A DNA stretch of 64,000 nucleotides, taken from positions 32,662,548 through 32,726,547 of the forward strand of contig OZ025253.1 in assembly GCA_964019135.1 (NCBI GenBank), read 5' to 3'. Of the stretch, positions 22,501 to 34,500 are shown piece after piece. The notes beneath the pieces were generated by a model, which ran no database searches, had not been told where the DNA came from, and saw only the letters and a list, made by a program, of their open reading frames with translations. The translations under genes were made by a program, and so were the position numbers. The stretch comes from Arenicola marina (taxonomy: Eukaryota > Annelida > Polychaeta > Arenicolidae). Each line of letters starts with the position of its first letter. The first letter of the stretch is position 1.

Positions 22501-25500
22501 AAAAAATACATTCATAAACAATGGCGTAATAACTGTCACAACGCATAGATTTTCCACAATAGATTTTCATGTTTGGTATATGAACTTAGAAGCCCGCATT
22601 TGCGAGAAACTGTAACATATATTAACCGTTATCTTATGTTATTCAGTTTTCTGTTTTTAGGCATTACATTATTAGGGTTTTATCAACACTCCTATGTCCA
22701 TTGGTGGTCATTGCAGGCCAGATCGAGACGCGTGGGGACCAGCCCCTGCGTCACCTGATCACCACCATGGGAGGCTGGCCCGTGCTGGACCCCCAGTGGG
22801 ACGAAGAAAACTTCGACTACGTGGAACTGATGGCTCAGCTGAGGCTACTCAACAACTGGGTGCTCGTCAACATGTGGGTCTCCCCCGACGACAAGGATTC
22901 CAGCGTCAATATTATACAGGTAATAAAAACGTACCCGGGACTTATCTTAGGAAAATGACGGTACGATCGTGGCTCAGTCCAATGAGTCTCCTCCGACGAC
23001 AAGGATTCCAACGTCAATATTACACAGGTAACAAAAACGTACCTGGGATTTATCTTAGGAAAATTACAGTACGATCGTCGCCGAGTCTTTCATGTGCGCA
23101 AAAGTAAAACAGCCTTAAGGCTTAACGCATGAAAATGCCATGTCTCTTTCGCATTGAAGTTACCCACCATTAAATTAAAAGGTATGCGAGTGCCTAATAT
23201 TTTAATATAAAATACATCACAGTTATATATATGCTTATTACTTCCGTCTTTTTTGGCACAAACTCCTTCAAATTCTTTTACTTTTGACTGGGCTTATATG
23301 GTTCTCTTCAGTAAATTAATGATGGATTTAAATGTTCTTAATGGGGGTGTTGTGTCACATGTGGATTAGCTGGGTATCTATTGCTCTCTGTTGCAGCCGA
23401 TCGTTTCATGTAATGAGCATGCCCTGTTATGTAGGTTGTTGCTTAAGAACGCAAACGTCAACCTATGTATGCGTTGTTTGTTACTAAATTTAATTCCTAA
23501 TTGCTGCATTAAAGCGTTTCACATACTAGACCTGCATTTATTTCAATTGTTTTTTTCCTTCTTTACCTACTTGATGTTGAGATATGATTCTACACATGTT
23601 TATATGTGATGTAATATGTTAAGCAAACGGAATTTGTATACCAATGCCTGCTTTTCCATAAAAATATGTTCAAACTAATTTTCTATCGCAAATTTTTTCG
23701 AACGTTACAGATTTTCTTCTGAAATAAAATGGCGTTGAAGATGTTGGCTACTTGTGTCATGGCGGTGCGACAAATTGCGTGTAACCTTAATAAATATGTC
23801 CTTGTCCCATTACACGACTGAAGCGCGTAACCTACGCCTTGGGTTTGCAGATCGACCAAGCTCAGCTGGGGATGCCTAGTCGGGACTACTACCTGGGAGA
23901 CCGCCAGGAGAAAGCTCTCGTCGCCTACGAGACGTTCGCCATCGAGATCGCCAAGCTGCTGGGAGCCACCCCGGAGGACGCGGAGGAACAGATGCGACTC
24001 ATGGTGGACTTTGAGATAGAACTGGCCAATGTAAGAGTGATATATTGATCCATATTTATATATATATATTGGTCTGTATGGGTCTATCTTGACCTATCAG
24101 GGACGAATCCAGGAATCTGAAAAGGGAGGGGTCCACAATGGAAACTTGCTACCGGGGGAGTGCGGAGGGGTGGGGGCCGGGGGGCTCAGAACAATATTGG
24201 GACCGACGCTTCCACCAAAATGGTTACCGGGAGGGGGCGGGAGGGCGGAGGCACGAACACCTCAGATGGCCTAAATTTTACATTGAAAAAAAACGGTATC
24301 CTTCCTCAAAAAACGCCACTGGGACCCCTCCGTCTCCACCCCCTCCTGGAGCCGCCCCTGCCAATATTATCTATATCCAATAGATATCTGTATAACAGTG
24401 TAGTGCATCTACCTATAAATCTTTATTTTTCTTTCTATTTAATATCTCGATCATGGTGTAGGGGCTGGGTATTCGTATTGCCCATTACAAGCTGGTTATT
24501 AACAGAATTCGTTATCCGAAAGATGCCGAGTGATGCATTGTAAAGTTGTCGTCAGTGCTTTAAGCTGAGACCCAGTGCCTCTCATTGTCACACCCAAACC
24601 GTGGCACACGACATGTAGAAGCAGTAGACGAATAATCTCATCTGAAAACCCTGGTTATTTCCACCCTTTGTGCGAGGATGAACGATAGTAGAACATTAAT
24701 TAGATTCTCTCTCGGGACTCTCCGTCAAACGATAAAACATGTTGCTCCTTGGTTTTACCGGTTCCCTAATCAACAACGGTCCAATTACGCACCCAGCAGG
24801 TTATTATTTTTCATTCCCCTTCCAATTTGTATTGAAGATCAGGGACCCCCAGGAGTCGACAAACAGGTGGCACGACTCCATGATTGGCGAAACAGCTAGA
24901 GGGGAGTTGAGGCGCAGGGGCTGGGGTGGAGGGTACAGGGGTGGGGCTGGAGAGGGCTATGCGTTGGGGTTTTTTTTTGGGGGGGGGGGGATTACCCCTA
25001 TTGTCACCTGCACCCCACCCCCATCATCCTACCCCTCTCTCTCCTCCTCCGCCACCCCCATCATTCAAGGATCCTTCACCTCCCTCCTAGATCATTCTCT
25101 GAGTGTTCTCTGAACTACGACTTGTGAATTTTTATTGTTTATTGTATTTCAGATGACAATGCCTGAAGAGGACAGGAGGAACACGGAAAAGTTGTATCAT
25201 CGTTACAAAGTCAGCGAGTTGGCCACCAACATCACGTCCGTGAGTCTTGACGACACCATATAACGCCACCTAATGACGTTTTGGCATTGTAATATTTGCA
25301 TGCATGAATGCAGGATAATAAGGCATTACAAATAACAATCTATACTTTATCCAAATAAAAGAGTGTGTACATTGACTGATACAATGATTGATGTATCGCA
25401 CCAGTAATACATCTTGAGGGCGGTTCTAAATGTCTCACCCAACAAATTCGCGTAACACATCTTTGAAAAATCATCATTGGCGCTTCCTCGAAAATGTGTT

Positions 25501-28500
25501 GTGTTGTGTGAGCTTCAGTTTTTAAATAATAAAACTTTAGATAATTTTTTAGATCATTTTTTTTATAATATAATTTTTTGAGGAAAAGTCTCACAGCACA
25601 TTTAAACTTGCTGAGCTTTTCTTAATTACATCAGATATATAACCTTCCCTTCGCTGGGATAACACCATTCGTGGCTTCATTACTAATACTGAATTCATTA
25701 TTATTTAATAATGAATAATCTAAGCAACGATTTGCGATGTTGGCTACGTGCTCATTTACAAAAGGGTCTCACCCGACCAACTATTGCAGTACATCGATTG
25801 GCCCCGCTACATCAATACGGTGTTTCACAACGTCAGTATTGTGGTGGGCGAGGATGAAGATGTCGTCGTCTACGCACCCGAATATCTCCAGCAACTGGCG
25901 GAGCTGCTGAAGCGAACAACCCCCAGGTAGGAGCCTGGTCATGGCTCTCATATACCCCGTGTACAATGCACAATCCGTCGTCTTGCGTACGACGGACGGG
26001 TGCCAACCAACCACACATGATTAGCCACCCATAGGAGTCTGGAAGGGGCCATTGGCGACACGCGACACGCGACACAGGCATATTTGAAAAGTCGACATTC
26101 GACATAGACCCCCAAATTCGGACACTGAGGATCTGAAAAGGCGACATCGACACAGTTTTGGAAAAAAACGAAAATAAATTTAGCCGAAAAGCGACACGAA
26201 AGGTTGTGAAAAATCGACATTCGACACTGATAATTTTGAAAAATCGACACTGGACGCTGGACCCCCCACTCCCCCCTTCCGGACCCTTACTTATTCATCC
26301 AGTGGCGCGCAAAATTGTTTTCGAATTACGAGAAGAGGTGTTATCCATTAAGAGAAAACTAATATTATGCGACATGTCATGAATAGAAACTGTGTTACTG
26401 ACATGGAAAGATTTTTGTGCTAATGGGTAACATAATGCGGAAACACTTAAAAAGGCAAATGATGGTATTGCGGATATAACGATTATAATATGCATAGTAT
26501 ATATAATTACAGCGGTCTATATTACTATGTCTTACTAGGTGGCGCCTCCTAACTCCTCTTAATCTTGGGGTTGACATTTTAGATAGGATCCCAGTTATAC
26601 ATTATACATAAGTAACATTTGTGCTAGGAATTGAATTAACCCGCTGCAATGAGACTGAAATATATACAAAATGAGATGTGGTTTTTCAGAAGGCAAAATA
26701 GAACTGTCATCATAACTTTACTTATTTTATTCCGTGTGTTATGATTTCGTCGATATACAAAACAATCGATTAAAGTCAATGTCTTCAAGTACCGTTACTT
26801 CGATTTTCGCCACGAGCATTTCGATTACCGTCATGATCATTTCGATTATCAGCGTGTTCATCTATTATCGTCATGACCATTGATTATCGTCGAGATCATT
26901 TAGATTATTGCCATGAGCAATGTGATTAGTGGCATGACCGGGATCATTTCGATTAGTGTCATGATCACTTCGATTATCGTCATGATCATTTTGATTGTCG
27001 TCAAGATCATTTTGTTCGTCGTCATGATCATTTCGATTATAGTTATGGTCATTTCGATTACACCCATGCTTATCTTTTGATGTCATCCGCTGCAATACCG
27101 TATCCACTATTTAATTGTTAGTTTTACCATAATTGTCACTAATTATTTAATGTAATAATTAATCGCCCTCCCAGCAGCAGCTTCATGTGTAAATTGTTCC
27201 CTATTATATCACCATCAACATTGTCATCATTCTTTCATATCTAGGCCCCAATTATATTTTTTATGGTTTTTACTATAGTTTTTAAATTAACGTGACACGA
27301 GAGGTGACTTTTTGTGCTTTGTTTCCAGCCAAGAGCTACATGACTTGAACATAGCGCTATTGAATTAGTGTGTCTTAATATATATACCAAATAAGCATGT
27401 CAATTGGACTTCTATCCCCAAAGGTACAGCCGATTGCTGGGTTCAGATCGACGAAGGTGTTGACCAAAAATTTGTTTACCATAATTGTTTACCCTCGATT
27501 AGCTCTAGAATGCCTATACGTCGTTGGTATCGCCGGTGACTTACCGGTAACAGAAAGAGAAATGACATGTCTTTTTATCATTGGTCTGTTTGTTTATTTG
27601 TTTCTCTCCGACCCGTGACAGGACTTTAGCCAACAATATGGTTTGGATGGTTGTCCAGTCAGTATTGGCTTCAGACCCACTGCCAGCCAGATATATATCC
27701 AAACAACAAAAATACCGTAAAGTAAGCGACCAAGGCCATGATTTATTTAAGTCTGGTGGTGCACGCCTGTTGTATGGTTCATTTCGTCATTTAGCCAGAG
27801 TTTGCTTCCGTCGTTAATTTCTCCCGCTTTTCTTTTTTTCCAAATCTGGTCCCTTTCTTCTTTATTCCAAGAAAACTCTCCCTGTCTCTCTCTCTCTTCT
27901 CCGTCCCTACAGGGTAGCCATGGGAACACACTTCTAGAATTAATATACGGATCTTTTTTTAATATGCAACCGTTTTGACCGTCATTATTTTTGAAGCTCA
28001 CACAATTTCGGCATTATGTGTGAAAATGTAAACACATATTATTTCAATAAATAAGTACATTCGGTCAGCAACTATTTCGCCCATTTTTTTCTAACAATGA
28101 CTGACATTTTTTGAAAGAAATGCATGGTCTAAATTTGGACAGCTCGGTCTTCAACGCACATAAAATGCACGAAGCGCTATTTTACGCAGTTGCCATATTA
28201 GTTCAATCTGTAAGGCAACTGTAGATATCAAAGGGCCTAAGAATTATGTCGTAAATAATTCGTTGTACATGGCTACACTTATTACCTATTAGTTCCCAAT
28301 TGTGATGGCCTACTTCACTGACGTATGATATCTCTGCACTTACTTACTTGGTGGTTTTCCTTTCAGACGCACGTAGGACATCCTTCATGTGGCACTTAGA
28401 CTACCTATCCTTGTTATATTTCTATCCTTAACCTTGTTTTCTCATATCTTGTGACTCCCCTGTCCATCGAATCACTAAATGCTTGCTAGAGCTATTACAA

Positions 28501-31500
28501 TCTATTATTATGGCCTGTCCATAATATTTATTTTCCATTATGTTTTTTTGTCCTTCATTATTTTTAGTTTGAGTTTTGTTGTTGTTGTTTTGTTTCCCTT
28601 AGGGCGCTGAACAATTACATGATGTGGAGAATAATTGTAAACCGTGTTAACAATATGCCCCAGAGGTACTTAGACTTACGGCGGAACTATGAAAAAGTAG
28701 GTCACCGCTCTCTCGCCAGATGGCGTTACACACTATAAGGGTTATGGATTTGCACGTGACCTTAAACCGCCGTGTCCCGGCCTTTCATTGGTCAGAACAG
28801 ATCTCCCGAAAAGGGATAAATTACTTAATATTCCTAACCGGACCGAATATTTTCTCATATATTATTCACGAATTGCTGCAATAGAGAACAATTCAATCCA
28901 TTATCCTGTCAAATACTTCGGTCTGAGCGCTGTGCCAGTTCTGTGCTCCCCACTCAAATCCCGAAATCCGTGCAGAACCAGAACCAAATCCTGATTAGAC
29001 ATACCTACAGGACGAAGCTTTGTCTATAGTCTGCTTAGCTACAACTGTTTTAATGTGGGTTTCTCTATGCATGCTTTCGGTCCTCGCTGTGAATATGCTA
29101 AGCTCTAGAAATTGTAGCCGTTGTATATACATTCAAAGCGCCGGTTTTTTTATGACATTACATTATGCATCAGTTCAATTAATTCGCACGTAATTTATCT
29201 CGTGCTTGAAGTATATGAAATCTTATTCGAGAGAGATGATCGGATCTTTATTTAAAAAAATGGAACCGTTCAGACGTTTAACAATATGTTTACACATAAT
29301 ACTTATAAAAAATGTTGATTTACAGGATATCGATGTTCAATGTTCATGTAAGGCAGAATGAATGTCTTTTATCTCAACGCTCACATGCCATGTCTATCTT
29401 CCCGTTATCTACACCCACTCGCAGCCCTGTCAACCCCCTCGCCCCATCGTTCACATCGCATAATTTACTGAGGATCTTTAGCGTTATTTAATCTGAGCGG
29501 AGTAATTGTAAAGGCAGAACTACTATAAGAACGGTTCATCACATCATGTTTCAGGCTAATATGTTAATTAGGTCATTTGTCAGACTCATGTGTCAATCAT
29601 GTCATGTGTCAGACTCATATGTCCATTATGTCATGTATCATACCTATATGTCAATCATGTCATGTGTCAGACTCATATGTCTATTATGTTAATTAGTTCA
29701 TTTGTGAGACTCATATGTCAATCATGTCATGTGTCAGACTCATATGTCAATTATGTCATGTATCATATCTATATGTCCATCATGTCATGTGTCAGACTTA
29801 TATGTTAATTATGTCATGTGTCAGACTCATTTGTCCATCATGTCATGTGTCAGACTCATATGTCAATCATGCCATGTGTCACGTCGCACGTCAATCATAT
29901 CATGTGTCGCGTTCTGGTGACGTAGGCCCTGATCGGCACTGAGACTGATCGCGCCCGGTGGAGAACGTGCGTCAAGTACGTCAACGACAATTTCGGTATG
30001 GCTGTCGGCCGCATGTTCGTCCAGGAGAATTTCGACGAGCAGGCTAAGGCCAACGTAAGTCCGTCATGACGGTGCTTTTACATTATTTTGACGTCATGCT
30101 GATATTATTTACGTTACCTTGACGTCATGCTGATATTGTTTACATTACTTTGACGTCATGCTGACATTGTTTGCATTACCTTTACGTCATGCTTATATTG
30201 TTTACATTACCTTGATGTCATGCTGATATTGTTTACACTAACTAAACGTCATGCAGATATTAATTACATTACCTTGGGGTCATGCTGATATTGTTTACAT
30301 TACCTTGACGTCATGCTTATATCGTTTACGTTAATTTGACGTCATGCTGATATTGTTTACATTACCTTGACTTTGCATATACCTTTATTGGCGTTCTTTT
30401 GGTGTCAATTGGCGTAGTCAATATGTCATATGTACGTCACATATAAGTTATCAATGCATTATAATGACGCTATAAGCGTATACACACTAATTTGAATTGA
30501 CGTTATATTGATGTTACATATACGTTTGATTGACATGTCCATTCAAGGCCATATCGATGATCAGCGACATCCGGGTTTCTTTCAACGAACTTCTGGAGAA
30601 AGTAACCTGGATGGATGAAAAGACCCGTCAGGTGGCCCGCGAAAAGGTCAGTCGTGGAACAGTCATTTCAATGAAGGGCGAGTCATGGGGTATTGGTGTC
30701 AGTAAAGGGTGAGCCATGGGATATTGGTGTCAGTGGATGGTGAGTCCTGGGGTATTGGTACCAGTAAAGGGTGAGTCATGTGTATTGGTATCAGTGAAGG
30801 GTGAGTCCTTGGGTATTTGTGTCAGTGAAGGGCGAGTCCTGGGATATTAGTATCGGTGAAGGGTGGCCCATGAGGCAGTAGTATCAGTGTAGACAGTATC
30901 ATGAGAGTTTCAACATTCATTTTAATGTTAATTATAGTGTTAGTATTAATGATAATATTAGTTTTCATGCTAATTATTGAATTATAATGCTAGTTTCATG
31001 TTAATTATATTGCCAGTTTCATGTTCATTGTAATGCTAGTTTTATGTAAACTATAATGCTAGTTTCATGCTAATTGTAATGCTAGTTTCATGTTAATTAT
31101 AATGCTAGTTTCATGCTAATTATAATACTAGTTTTAATGTTACTTATAATTTTAGTTTAGCGTTAGCTATAATGTAAGTTTTAATGTTATTTATAATGTT
31201 AGTGTTAATGTTGATTTTAAGTTTAATCTTTTGTTACATTAAAAGCTCATTGTTGATTATAATGTTACTTATAATGTTACTCTTAATGCCACTTTTAATG
31301 TTACGTTTAGCCTTGTTTAACGCTACTTTTGATTTTAATTTATGCTGTAACTTGTAACGTTTATCTTAATGTAGATTTCGACGTTAATATGTTTGTATCC
31401 TCCGCTCTCTGTAGGCTGATGCTATCCAGGAGAAGATAGGGTATCCAGACTACATCAGGAACAACTCAGCCCTCGACCTGGACTACGATGGGGTGAGTTA

Positions 31501-34500
31501 CAGCGAGCAACTTATCTTTTCTTTCTCTGGTCTTTGTTTCTCACTTGACCTAAATTGACACATATTAGTAAATTCTAGATTTCTTTGATGTTACAGCTGT
31601 TATCACTGTTGTAGACGTTATTGCCATACTGTTAAACTGTGTGGTAAATGACGTAACATTGTTCTGATAACAACATTAATGCTTTTTAATTATTATCTTA
31701 TGTAGGAAATTACATAATAATGTGTGGGTAATAATATTACTAATAATATATTGGTAATAATGCTACTGATAATGTGGTGGTATTAATACTAATAAAAATG
31801 TAGTCGTAATAATACAACTAATCATTTTATAATCGTAAATACAATAATAATATTATTATAATACCTTTTCCTCATAGTCATTAACATTGTCATGTCAACT
31901 TCATGTTTACTTTCTTCCACAAATATTATTATATGCGATAAAAACGACCACTACCAGCATGTTGTATAGCTTATTTGGGTGGTTTTACGATTATCCATTA
32001 CGATTTTTGCGAACACACTCCGGTATCTGTGTGTTTTTGTTTTCACTTATTAGATAGTGATGGAGCCGTCCAAGTACTTCGAGAACGTCCTGACTAACCT
32101 AAATGCCCTGACACGGTACAGGATTAAGATCCTTCGCGATGCGGTGGATAAGACAGCGTAAGTGGAAACCATTTTGATTTTCGATCGTTTTGCCATGAGG
32201 GCGGCAATATATAGCGTCGTCTACAGATATGAATTCAGCAAAGCATCCTCACGATTTTGTTTGCATCAGTATTAGGCTGAATAGACCGATCCAGGCTGTC
32301 AATCATTCACTGATGCCACTGTTTTTATCCAATCACATGGTGAACAACGTCTTCCACGTGCGCTATGTCGGACAAGCATGTCGGACAAACAAAGCAGCAT
32401 GCCAATTTCTTGACCAATTTAGAGATGGGTACTGCTCATTTGTACCTACCATCAGCTATGATTGTCAATTTCGTACTCACGATTAAGAAAAAAACACTCA
32501 AGCGTGGGCGGGGCTTATTGTCGATCGTGGCTCGATCTATTGTCCTCGGTTGTCATAGACCGATCCATACTCAGACGCTAAGCCGCGCCCACGCTTGAGT
32601 CCTTTGTCGTTAATCATGAGTATGAAATTGACAATCATAGCTGATGGTAGGTACGAGTTATCAGTATTCATGTCTGTAACTGGCAAGAAAATAAAAAAAT
32701 AAAATGCTGCTTTGTTTGTCGACTCGCTTGTCGGATATAACACACGTTGCAGAGCTTCTTCACATCGTCACATTACTGGATAAAAGATACAGTGACATCA
32801 ATGAATGATTAGGGGCTATCTGGATCAGTTTATTGGGTCATCAAATTAGCATTACTGTACGCAGAAGTGGTCTACAGCACCAACCATGGTGCTCCTATAC
32901 TCATTTTGGCTATAAATAAATTTGAAGTGGTGATATTTTGTTGTGTTTTCTTTTTTCTCAGATGGTCCACGTTCCCTGCTGTGGTCAATGCCTTCTACAG
33001 TCCCACCAAGAATCAGATCAGTAAGTCTCGTGGCACTGCGTAAGTAAGTCACATGCCAGTTGAATAGCCATAGTCCTACGACGTAATCGGAAGTTCACGC
33101 AACGTGTCAACAGTTGACATGTTGACGGGTTTTCGCTGAACCTTCGGTTGCAATCGCTATGGTAATAGGTCCATATTGACCGATAGCCTCGTCCAGCGAT
33201 TGCCTCAATTGTCACTGGTTCTCTCGTCAAGTACCTCGATTATGATTATTTAGCCTAATTCGAATATTGAGAAGCTGCCATCACAGTTGAGACCTGCTTA
33301 GCTCTGATTCGCGTGATATATTCTAAGGTGAATAAAAACATTCCCATATGTGTATAAATATACATATAGATATATTTATATTGTTCCTCGCAATGATTGT
33401 TAATGTAAAAGGGTATCTTAGATCACACGGTCCAGCGCTAATTGAACATTATTGCCTTCATAACACACTTAAGTGTCGTATCTGATCTTCAATCCTTCAA
33501 TGCCAGCTGTGGGATTATCCCCGTCTTTTTGATAATGTGTTTGCTTTTTAGTTATGTTCTTCCAGGATATTTCACTCGTGGATAATGCACTAATCAATAA
33601 CCCAATCATGGATAATCCACACTTATGGATAAGCCACACTCTTCGATTCTCCACTCATGGATAATAGACACACTCATAGATAATTCACTCATAGATAATC
33701 AACAAGCATGCATAATCCACTCATGGATAATTCACTCATCGATAATCCACTCGTCGATAATCCACTTAGGGATAACCCACTCATTGATCAACCACACTCG
33801 TGGGTAAATCCACACTCGTAGATAAGATAAGCCTCGGTTGTCGATAATCCAGACTCGTGGATCCCTCTACGTGGTGTAGCCCCATGTCTACCTCCGATCA
33901 GCTTCATCAGCGTCTGTGCTTTAACCTCTTCCAGTGTTTCCCGCCGGCATCTTGCAGCCTCCATTTTACCACGCCAGTTACCCCAAGTGAGTAGTTATAT
34001 TTACTCAGCGAATTGAATGATCACTTACAAATCATTGGCGAGTATCCGACATTGAAGTAGCAGTATTGGTAATGCAATATACTTTATGGTTTAAACGAAT
34101 AAGCTTAACTATTTATACGATATAGACCGACTTCTAATTCTTTAGTTTAAAATATGGTTTTATCTGCTATATATTTTAATCTTATAATGTTCTAATTATT
34201 TGACCTACTAAGTGTAGGCCTAATTCTTTAGGATATTTCTGAAGGTTATATATTAGTATTATCATACTAAACGCATTGCAGTTCGGGGATTTACCATGCA
34301 TTAAGCGTCCTGTTCAAAACGGTCTCAGCTATTTCTGTAAAGTCTCTACGACGCATGACGTCATAGTGAGTTCTTTCCGGCTAGGTCGGCTAATTTTGGC
34401 GGCGTTGGCATGGTGATTGGGCATGAGCTCACCCATGCCTTTGATGACGAAGGTGGGACCTTTGAGGCCTAGGCTCGAGTGAATTCAAACGCTAGTCTAC

